This document shows, piece by piece, positions 58,075 through 64,000 of a stretch of DNA of 64,000 nucleotides. Both the position numbers and the translations under genes were made by a program. This stretch comes from an uncultured Gemmatimonadales bacterium. GTDB taxonomy: Bacteria > Gemmatimonadota > Gemmatimonadetes > JACCXV01 > JAHWKZ01. The DNA lies in contig CAMYLR010000021.1 in NCBI GenBank assembly GCA_947259315.1, forward strand, positions 19,659 to 83,658, read 5' to 3'. Within the stretch, counting starts at the first letter, position 1; every line of letters begins with the position of its first letter. The notes under the pieces were generated by a model. It was not told the DNA's origin. It ran no database searches and saw only the letters and a list, made by a program, of their open reading frames with translations.

Positions 58075-58730
58075 CCCTTAACCGTAGAACGAAGGAAGTC
58101 GCACCACTCGTCGACCCCCTCGCCCGTCAACGCCGAGGTGTGAAAGAAGCGGATCTCCGGGTTCACCTCCTTGGCCATCGCGATCGCGCGATCGACATCG
58201 AACGTCACGTGTGGTAGGAGGTCGATCTTGTTGAGCACTGCATAACGAGAGCGGCGGAACATCTGCGGGTACTTGGCTGGCTTGTCCTCACCCTCGGTCA
58301 CCGAGAAGATCACGACCTTCGCCGCTTCGCCCAGGTCAAAGCCCGCCGGACACACGAGGTTCCCGACGTTTTCGATCAGTATGAGATCGGTCAGGGCGAG
58401 GTCGATTCGAGCCAGCGCCGCTTCAACCTGTCGAGCGTCGAGGTGGCAGCCGCCACCGGTCACGACCGCCTGCACGAGTTTCTCGGTGTGGTTCGCCAAC
58501 CGCTCAGCGTCGTTCTCGGTCTGAACGTCACCGGCGATGACCGCGATTTCGAGCTCGCCACCGAGCCTCTCCAGCGTGCGCTCGAGCAACAACGTCTTAC
58601 CGGATCCGGGCGACGACACGAGGTTGTACGCGACCACCCCGTCAGCAGCGAGACGATCGCGAATCCCGGCCGCGATCGCCTCGTTCCGCTTGAGAACTCG
58701 CTCCTCGATCTCGACCCGCCGAACCGTCAT
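58071..58730 (-). CDS. hypB: hydrogenase nickel incorporation GTPase HypB
   Basis: 219 residues. SIMIBI-class GTPase with P-loop VSSPGSGKT, DVQTENDAERL, the switch region GGGCHLDARQV, LILIENVGNLVCPAGFDLG and guanine-specificity NKIDLL. The N-terminal CxxCGC and His-rich nickel-storage segments of some homologues are absent, so Ni delivery depends on HypA and the permease. ATG 58730 overlaps the hypA stop (ATGA). Confidence 0.95.
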   Translation of the reverse strand: MTVRRVEIEERVLKRNEAIAAGIRDRLAADGVVAYNLVSSPGSGKTLLLERTLERLGGELEIAVIAGDVQTENDAERLANHTEKLVQAVVTGGGCHLDARQVEAALARIDLALTDLILIENVGNLVCPAGFDLGEAAKVVIFSVTEGEDKPAKYPQMFRRSRYAVLNKIDLLPHVTFDVDRAIAMAKEVNPEIRFFHTSALTGEGVDEWCDFLRSTVKG

Positions 58731-58972
58731 TCGTCCAGCTCCAGATACGTCATTCGCAAGACATCCCCCGGCAACTGCTCGACGATCGGCTTGGCTCGCC
58801 CAAACGGTGGGTTCGACAGGAGCGCCTCCAGGCAAAACTCGAGGTTGTCGACCTCGACCCCGGCGTCGCAGCCGACATCCAAGCCGACCTCGATGACGTT
58901 CGCCAGCCGGTCTCGCCCGACATGCGCTTCCGCCATCCGGCACACTTCCACCGCGATGCTCATCTCATGCAT
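58727..58972 (-). CDS. hypA: HypA-like nickel chaperone lacking the zinc ribbon
   Basis: 81 residues against about 113 in canonical HypA. The N-terminal nickel-binding start MHEMSIAVEV is intact and LEFCLEAL matches the core helix. The C-terminal strand is also present (LPGDVLRMTYLELDE). The whole zinc ribbon with its two CxxC pairs is missing between PIVEQL and PGDVL: a clean internal deletion without frameshift. It probably still hands nickel to HypB, but zinc-structured docking is lost. Overlaps the protease gene (8 bp) and hypB (4 bp). Confidence 0.82.
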   Translation of the reverse strand: MHEMSIAVEVCRMAEAHVGRDRLANVIEVGLDVGCDAGVEVDNLEFCLEALLSNPPFGRAKPIVEQLPGDVLRMTYLELDE

Positions 58973-59471
58973 CGTGCACGACCTCGCGACTCTCGTGTCC
59001 CCACGACTCGATCCGTTCGACGACCCGTTGCAGAAGCTCTGGGAGCGCTTGCGTGACGACCGGGCTCAACTCGACAGACATCTCTACGCGGCCGGGCTGG
59101 AGGCCGATCGCCACCGTGTCATCCGGCAATTTGCCACGAAGCTCGGCCAGCGCGAGAACCTCGCGCAGATCGATCTGGTGAGGAGAGATCTTGGTGCTGA
59201 AGAACCGGGGCAGCTCGTCACGCTCGAGCACGACGACGCTACCCGGGTCCGCGCCGACATCGATCGCGTCAAGCAGGATGACGCGTTTGGCAACCTCGAT
59301 GAACGGCAGCAGGTTCATCCCCCACGTGCCACCGTCCAGCATTTCCACATGGGGCTCGAAGGTCCACCCCTCGCGCAGCGATTCGAGCGCCGCCACACCG
59401 ATCCCATCGTCCCCCATCAGGGGGCTACCGACCCCGATTACGACCGTTTCGTCCGCGGCCCCGTCATACAT
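58965..59471 (-). CDS. hydrogenase maturation endopeptidase (HyaD/HupD family)
   Basis: 168 residues. It cleaves the C-terminal tail of the large subunit after nickel insertion. Landmarks: VVIGVGSPLMGDDGIGVAAL (first Asp/Glu nickel-sensing site), EMLDGGTWGMNLLPFIE and ILLDAIDVGADPGSV, then SPHQIDLREVLALAEL with the third ligand His. Start ATG 59471 overlaps the cytochrome b gene by 8 bp, end overlaps hypA by 8 bp. Confidence 0.92.
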   Translation of the reverse strand: MYDGAADETVVIGVGSPLMGDDGIGVAALESLREGWTFEPHVEMLDGGTWGMNLLPFIEVAKRVILLDAIDVGADPGSVVVLERDELPRFFSTKISPHQIDLREVLALAELRGKLPDDTVAIGLQPGRVEMSVELSPVVTQALPELLQRVVERIESWGHESREVVHDA

Positions 59472-60207
59472 CCTCGAACGGTACGTCCTCACGTACGAAC
59501 CGCCCACCGCTGACGATCGAGGACACGCGCGCCTCCCGGTGCACGAGATCGGCCCTCAAGCTCATGTAGACGTGGACCGGGATGAAAATCATAAAGAACC
59601 ACGTGTTCACGTGGTGGATGAACCGCACCAGCTGGAGCCCGCCCATCATCGGCGCGACCCACCCGAACATCGTCGCAAAGAACCCCCCGGGGTTCGCGAG
59701 ACCGTACAGCGTAAACCCAGTGACGACCTGAATGACGACGACTAGGTACACGAACGTGAACAAGAACTGCTGCAACGGGTTGTGCCCCAAGTAATGGGGC
59801 GCCTCGAGCGGGCGGACGAAAGCGTACTTGAGCAAGATCTGGTACGCGTGCACCCAGTCCTGCCGATGGACCGGGAACAGCGCTCTCCACCGCTCGTACC
59901 GGTTCCCGACGAAGAGCCAGTAGACCCGCACGATGCCCGTCGCGACCAGGAGCCCCGCCGCCGCGAAGTGGATCATCCGCGCCCACCCCATTAAGTAGTG
60001 GGCGCTCGGCTCTCCGGCGGTCATGAAGTACGGCTTGCCGATGTAGAGGCCGCTTGCCGCCAGAAGCACAATGCAGCCGGCCGCCCACCAGTGCATCGCC
60101 CGGATCGGCCAGTGCCACACGTACACCCACCGGTACCCAGGTTTGACCCCCAGTTGGGGCTGTGATGTAGTTCGCTCGAATACGCGCAGACGACTCCCGG
60201 GTGTCAT
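59464..60207 (-). CDS. Ni/Fe-hydrogenase b-type cytochrome subunit
   Basis: 247 residues with four helices and haem histidines in VWHWPIRAMHWWAAGCI, MIHFAAAGLLVATG and FIHHVNTWFFMIFIPVHVY. It anchors the periplasmic hydrogenase dimer and passes electrons to quinone (HyaC/HupC role). ATG 60207 overlaps the large-subunit stop (ATGA). The order small-large-cytochrome-protease is the usual group 1 layout. Confidence 0.93.
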   Translation of the reverse strand: MTPGSRLRVFERTTSQPQLGVKPGYRWVYVWHWPIRAMHWWAAGCIVLLAASGLYIGKPYFMTAGEPSAHYLMGWARMIHFAAAGLLVATGIVRVYWLFVGNRYERWRALFPVHRQDWVHAYQILLKYAFVRPLEAPHYLGHNPLQQFLFTFVYLVVVIQVVTGFTLYGLANPGGFFATMFGWVAPMMGGLQLVRFIHHVNTWFFMIFIPVHVYMSLRADLVHREARVSSIVSGGRFVREDVPFEDV

Positions 60208-61919
60208 TGGACCTTCACCTCCGTCACCAGATCGCCCTTGGCATCCAGCACGTGGACCCCACACGCCATGCAGGGATCAAACGAGTGGATCGTCCGCAGG
60301 ATCTCGATCGGTCGTTCCGGGTCGACCAGCGGGTGGTTGTCCACGAGCGCCGCTTCGTAGGGCCCCATCTGACCCTGCGGGTCTCGCGGCGAGCAGTTCC
60401 ACGTGCTCGGCACGACACACTGATAGCGGCTGATCTTCCCGTCCTGGATCTGGATCCAGTGACCGAGCGCACCGCGCGCTGCGTCGAGGTACCCGTACCC
60501 CTGCGCGGTCGAAGGCCACGTCTCCGGATCCCACTTGTCGGTGTTGAACGTCGCCACGTCGCCGGTGCGGATCCGCCCGACAAGCTCGTCGTACCACTCC
60601 TCGAGCTTCATCGCCAAGAGCCGCGTCTCGACCCCGCGTGCCGCCGTCCGTCCGAGCGTGGAGAACAGCGCCCCGGCACCGACATTTAGCCGTCCGAGCG
60701 CTTCGGTGATCACTTCGCGCGCATCGTCGTGACCCGAAGCGAATGCGACCAGCATCCGCGACAGCGGTCCGACCTCCATCGGCATCTCGTCGTAGCGTGG
60801 CGACTTCATCCACGAGTACTTGTCGTGATCCTGGAGGTACTCCCAAGGCGGCGCGGGGCCGGTGTACTTCGCTTTCGTCTCGCCCTCCCACGGGTGGAGA
60901 CCCGCGTCGTCGCCGACCGAGTACTCGTACCACGAGCTCGTCACGTACTCCGCGACCTTCTCGTGATCGTACGGCAATACTTCGTTGAGGTTCTTGTCGA
61001 CGATGATCCCGCGCGGGAAGTAGAGCGAGTCGTAGTCCTTGGCGTCTCCGGCCGGAAACTCGCCCACCGCGAGGTAGTTACCGGTACCGCCGCCGATCGC
61101 CGCCCAATCTTTGTAGAACGACGCGACCGCCAGCAGATCCGGCCAGTACACCTGCTCGACGAACCGCCGCGCGCGGCGGATCATGTCGTGAATGTCGGTC
61201 AACCGCTCGGCGTTGATCGTCGCCGTGTCCGACAAGTTGATCGCTGACGCCATGCCGCCCACGAGGAAGTTCGGGTGCGGGTTCTTGCCGCCGAAGATCG
61301 TGTGCAAGCGGATCACGTCGCGCTGCCAGTCGAGCGCTTCGAGGTAGTGAGCTACCGCCATCAGGTTCGCCTCCGGCGGCAGGTTGTACGCCGGATGACC
61401 CCAGTAGCCGTTGGTAAAGATCCCCAGTTGACCGGAGGAAACGAACTTCGCCAGGCGATCCTTGATCTCCTGGAAGTACGTGTCCGAGTTGTTGGGCCAC
61501 GGCGAAAGCTGTTTCGCGAGCGCCGATGTCGCCGCGGGATCGGCGTCGAGCGCACTTACGACATCCACCCAATCGAGCGCGTGCAGGTGGTAGAAGTGGA
61601 TGACGTGGTCCTGCACCGTTTGCATGCCGTGGATCAGGTTGCGGATGATCGTCCCGTTGCGCGGCACCTCGATGTCGAGCGCGTCCTCCACCGCCCGGCA
61701 CGAGGCGATCGCGTGCACGACCGTGCAAACGCCGCAGATCCGCTGGGTGAACGCCCATGCGTCGCGCGGGTCGCGGCCCTGCATGATCAGCTCGATCCCC
61801 CGAAACTGTGTCGAGGACGCCCACGCGTCGGCGATCCGGCCGTCCTCGGCCTGGACCTCGATGCGAAGGTGGCCTTCGATCCGGGTGATCGGATCGACAA
61901 CTACTTTAGTTCTGGCCAT
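60204..61919 (-). CDS. group 1 [NiFe] hydrogenase large subunit
   Basis: 571 residues carrying the catalytic Ni-Fe site. L1 motif RICGVCTVVHAIAS and L2 motif SFDPCMACGVHVL provide the four nickel-ligating cysteines (all Cys, no Sec). A 14-residue tail after the L2 histidine (VLDAKGDLVTEVKVQ) is the peptide removed by the adjacent protease. H2 uptake is the expected direction for group 1 enzymes. ATG 61919 overlaps the small-subunit gene by 14 bp. Confidence 0.96.
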   Translation of the reverse strand: MARTKVVVDPITRIEGHLRIEVQAEDGRIADAWASSTQFRGIELIMQGRDPRDAWAFTQRICGVCTVVHAIASCRAVEDALDIEVPRNGTIIRNLIHGMQTVQDHVIHFYHLHALDWVDVVSALDADPAATSALAKQLSPWPNNSDTYFQEIKDRLAKFVSSGQLGIFTNGYWGHPAYNLPPEANLMAVAHYLEALDWQRDVIRLHTIFGGKNPHPNFLVGGMASAINLSDTATINAERLTDIHDMIRRARRFVEQVYWPDLLAVASFYKDWAAIGGGTGNYLAVGEFPAGDAKDYDSLYFPRGIIVDKNLNEVLPYDHEKVAEYVTSSWYEYSVGDDAGLHPWEGETKAKYTGPAPPWEYLQDHDKYSWMKSPRYDEMPMEVGPLSRMLVAFASGHDDAREVITEALGRLNVGAGALFSTLGRTAARGVETRLLAMKLEEWYDELVGRIRTGDVATFNTDKWDPETWPSTAQGYGYLDAARGALGHWIQIQDGKISRYQCVVPSTWNCSPRDPQGQMGPYEAALVDNHPLVDPERPIEILRTIHSFDPCMACGVHVLDAKGDLVTEVKVQ

Positions 61920-63084
61920 CGTCGCCCTCCTCGTTCGGCAGTTCATCTTCCTCACCCGGCGGTATCACGTCGATCCGCGAGTACTCCCCGCGATGTCGCA
62001 TTCTCGCCCGGTGAACCCCAGTCGCTACCGCGTGCGCCGCAACGCCCGCCGTCGCGCCGGCCGCGAGCGCGAAGCCGATCGTATCGGCCGTGCTTTCGAC
62101 GCCGAAGCCGGCGACTTCTGGCAATCTGTCATAGAACGGTGTGTACCGATCCCAGAAATCCCTCTCGGTGCACCCGATACACGGGTGACCCGCACCGATC
62201 GGCCAGTTCGTGCGCGTATTCCACTGGAAGATCGGGCACGGCGAGAAGCACGCTGGTCCCTTGCACCCCACCTTGTAGAGGCACCAACCCCGACGCGCCG
62301 AGTCGTCGTCAAACTCTTCGACGAACTGACCGGCGTCGAAGTGTGCCCGGCGGGGGCACTGATCGTGGATCCGCGCACCGTATGCAAACAGCGGACGGCC
62401 GTCCGCGTCCAGATCGGGCACGCGACCGAACGTCAAGTAGTGAACCAGGGTCGCGGTCACGACGTCCGCGATCGGTGGGCAACCGGCGATGTTGACGACC
62501 GGCTTGTCAAAGACGATCTGCGAGACGCCAACCGCCCCGGTCGGATTCGGATTCGACGCCTGGATGTTGCCCCAATGGGCGCAGGCACCGATCGCGATCA
62601 CTGCGGCCGCTCCTTCGGCCGCCTCCTCGAGGACCTCCTTCGCGGTGCGGCCCCCGATCGTCGTGTAGATCCCATCCTCGTTGAGCGGGACGGACCCGGT
62701 CACGAGCAGCAGGTACTGCCCGTCGTTCTCCTCCATCGCCTGGTGGAGCGCTGATTCAGCGGCGCTACCAGCGGCCGCCATCAACGTGTGGTTGTAGTCG
62801 AGGGAAATCAGGTCGAGCACGAGGTCGCCGATGGTGGGCTCCGCGGTGCGGATCACACTCTCGACGCAGCCGGTGCACTCTTGAAGCTGAAGCCAGATCA
62901 CGCTCGGTCGTCGTGTCTGCTCCAGCGCCTTGACGATCTGTGGCGTGAGCGTCGAGCCCAGCCCCAGTATGACCGCCATCTCGCCGCAAAAGGCGAGGAA
63001 ATCGCGCCGACTGACCCCGCTGCCCGCTAGGTGCTCGCCGAGAGACTGATCCTCGGTCCACGGAAGCGAGGACGGGAAAATCAT
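61906..63084 (-). CDS. group 1 [NiFe] hydrogenase small subunit (Tat-exported)
   Basis: 392 residues. Twin-arginine signal SRRDFLAFCGEMAVILGLG. Proximal [4Fe-4S] ligands in QECTGCVES, GACAHWG and GCPP; distal and medial clusters in HDQCPRRAHF, GWCLYKVGCKGPAC, FSPCPIFQWN and HPCIGC. The extra proximal cysteines of O2-tolerant group 1d (ECTCC) are absent (ECTGC). A C-terminal helix (IGFALAAGATAGVAAHAVA) anchors it to the membrane. ATG 63084 has GGAGGT upstream. First gene of the operon, behind promoter D. Confidence 0.95.
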   Translation of the reverse strand: MIFPSSLPWTEDQSLGEHLAGSGVSRRDFLAFCGEMAVILGLGSTLTPQIVKALEQTRRPSVIWLQLQECTGCVESVIRTAEPTIGDLVLDLISLDYNHTLMAAAGSAAESALHQAMEENDGQYLLLVTGSVPLNEDGIYTTIGGRTAKEVLEEAAEGAAAVIAIGACAHWGNIQASNPNPTGAVGVSQIVFDKPVVNIAGCPPIADVVTATLVHYLTFGRVPDLDADGRPLFAYGARIHDQCPRRAHFDAGQFVEEFDDDSARRGWCLYKVGCKGPACFSPCPIFQWNTRTNWPIGAGHPCIGCTERDFWDRYTPFYDRLPEVAGFGVESTADTIGFALAAGATAGVAAHAVATGVHRARMRHRGEYSRIDVIPPGEEDELPNEEGDDGQN

Positions 63085-63159
63085 GGCGTTACCTCCGGTG
63101 AGGGTCGTCCGGGGCATCGCCGTGCCCCGAGGACACATCTATGCGAGGATATTTCATCT

Positions 63160-63229
63160 ATCGTAGGGCGTTCCCCGACCCCTCGTCTGTCGGGAATAAC
63201 CAGTATAGGCGTGGGGGGAATTTCCTCCT
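63160..63229 (-). promoter_or_regulatory. DosR-like promoter D of the uptake hydrogenase operon
   Basis: Minus strand: AGGAGGA-AAT-TCCCCCC (63229-63213), 18 nt, CCCGACAGAC (63194-63185), 19 nt, TACGAT (63165-63160). Transcription would start near 63153, leaving a leader of about 70 nt with the small-subunit Shine-Dalgarno. The rest of 63085-63437 contains only this promoter and the Rex-like one on the other strand. Confidence 0.75.
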
Positions 63230-63321
63230 GATATCTACGTAAGCAGATCCCGTGCGGAGCGGGCGAAATCGCGGACAATCGATTGGACCTTTTCCGGGCA
63301 GGAAAATCGTCGATTTCGCTC

Positions 63322-63349
63322 TATAATTTATTTGTGAAATATTTCACAA
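63322..63349 (+). promoter_or_regulatory. promoter with perfect Rex-type operator for the second hydrogenase
   Basis: TATAAT (63322-63327) is followed by the 18-bp perfect palindrome TTGTGAAATATTTCACAA (63332-63349), which covers the expected start of transcription (about 63334). The sequence equals the Rex consensus TTGTGAA-N4-TTCACAA; it also satisfies the CRP/FNR pattern TGTGA-N6-TCACA, but its place downstream of the -10 fits repression. No good -35 is visible. Confidence 0.75.
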
Positions 63350-63437
63350 GCCCACTTTAGCTACGCTGTCCTGGGGCCTCATCGGGCCCTCTCGCCACCA
63401 GATCGAGTCCGGTGAATGCCCAGCAGGGAGGCCGGAC

Positions 63438-64000
63438 ATGACCAGAATCGTCATAGACCCGATAACTCGAATCGAGGGCCACCTCAAGATCGAGGTCGTG
63501 ACAGACGGTGGCGAGGTGAAGGACGCCCGGTGCTCGGGCCTGCTGTTCCGCGGGCTGGAGTTGATTCTGCGGGGTCGCGATCCGCGCGACGCTTCCCGGA
63601 TCACCCAGCGAATCTGCGGCGTCTGCCCGACCGCTCACGCCGTCGCCTCGGCACAAGCCCTCGACCAAGCCTTCAACATCGCCGCGGACGTACCCGACAA
63701 CGGACGGGTGATGCGCAACTTGATCCTCGGCAGCAACTACGTACAGTCACACATCCTCCATTTCTACCACCTGGCGGCGCTCGACTACGTCGATATCGCC
63801 GCGGTGGCCGGGTACTCAGGCTCAGATGAGCGATTGCGCAAGGTCGCTCGCTTCATCTCCCGAGGTCAGCTGGCGCCGTTCTTCCCCCGCTACGAAGGCG
63901 ACTACCGGTTGGGCCGGTCTTTAGATCGGGCTGCGGTGTCGCACTACGTCGAGGCGCTCGACCAGCGGCGAGAGGCGCAAGAGATGCTGTCGATCTTCGG
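63438..64000 (+). CDS. second [NiFe] hydrogenase large subunit (N-terminal part; cut by window edge)
   Basis: The first 187 residues or so, running off the right edge. It starts MTRIVIDPITRIEGHLKIEV, with L1 motif RICGVCPTAHAVAS and SNYVQSHILHFYHLAALDYV. The CPTAH-type L1 and LFRGLELILRGRDPRDA recall the periplasmic group 1a/[NiFeSe] branch more than the enzyme at 60204. The L2 motif that would tell Cys from Sec is outside the window. No small-subunit gene precedes it on this strand. ATG 63438 has AGGGAGG 6 nt before. Confidence 0.9.
   Translation, partial: MTRIVIDPITRIEGHLKIEVVTDGGEVKDARCSGLLFRGLELILRGRDPRDASRITQRICGVCPTAHAVASAQALDQAFNIAADVPDNGRVMRNLILGSNYVQSHILHFYHLAALDYVDIAAVAGYSGSDERLRKVARFISRGQLAPFFPRYEGDYRLGRSLDRAAVSHYVEALDQRREAQEMLSIF

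Noticed and set aside
61275-62754. Long plus-strand open frames of about 400 codons
   Set aside because: Antisense to the clearly conserved hydrogenase subunits; composition is Arg-rich and featureless.
63332-63349. CRP/FNR activator site
   Set aside because: The pattern fits, but the site overlaps the start of transcription downstream of TATAAT, where an activator would not work; Rex is the better reading. Kept as an alternative.

Overview
The window is high-GC DNA, densely packed with genes, from a Gram-negative, respiratory bacterium. It has a TonB-dependent receptor, many predicted lipoproteins, SppA, a proton-translocating transhydrogenase, hydrogenase, formate dehydrogenase and nitrous oxide reductase. 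The clade II (lipoprotein, nosB/nosD-linked) NosZ, the TolB-like/TPR membrane protein and the carboxypeptidase-regulatory-domain TonB receptor fit Gemmatimonadota or a related phylum best. That placement is an inference from gene content; no rRNA or other phylogenetic marker is present.

Layout. 1-12.5 kb: the end of a cytochrome b gene, a cupin lipoprotein, MscS, an acyl-CoA carboxylase subunit, a TonB receptor/lipoprotein pair behind a PHO-box-like promoter, unknown proteins and an SLC13 permease. 12.5-17.9 kb: fdhD divergent from an NAD-type formate dehydrogenase. Its catalytic subunit is a selenoprotein with an in-frame UGA at 16240 followed by a bSECIS hairpin. 17.9-22.1 kb: a hydrolase, an HD-domain alarmone-hydrolase-like protein, a cold-shock gene flanked by two candidate small RNAs, and a DASS symporter. 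22.2-25.3 kb: an operon of DUF4136, CBS, universal stress protein, DUF5335 and ZIP genes. 25.3-31.7 kb: a nitrous oxide reductase operon. 31.8-34.2 kb: a NarL/DevR-type two-component system, one of whose two response regulators is frameshifted. 34.4-52.6 kb: mostly housekeeping and accessory genes (two PLP decarboxylases, pntAA-AB-B, yceI, TSUP, MOSC, CPBP protease, SppA, ZIP, D-aminoacylase, an aminotransferase remnant, GNAT). 52.6-63.1 kb: an apparent 11-gene operon for a group 1 uptake [NiFe] hydrogenase, with its cytochrome b, maturation protease, hypABFCDE and a nickel permease. 63.4-64 kb: the start of a second, divergent hydrogenase large subunit.

How the parts connect. Four promoters share one architecture: a GTGGGGA-N3-TCCCCAC-like palindrome, then CCCGACAGAC 17-18 nt downstream (farther at nos, which has an extra weak copy), then a TACGAT-like -10 after a further 18-19 nt. 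They precede the DUF4136/CBS/Usp operon, the nos operon, the intact response regulator gene and the uptake hydrogenase operon. This looks like an autoregulated oxygen/redox regulon, similar in logic to mycobacterial DosR, controlled by the kinase/regulator genes at 31.8-34.2 kb. The divergent second hydrogenase instead has a perfect Rex-type operator over its promoter. Together these suggest a lifestyle that scavenges H2 and formate and respires N2O as oxygen runs out.
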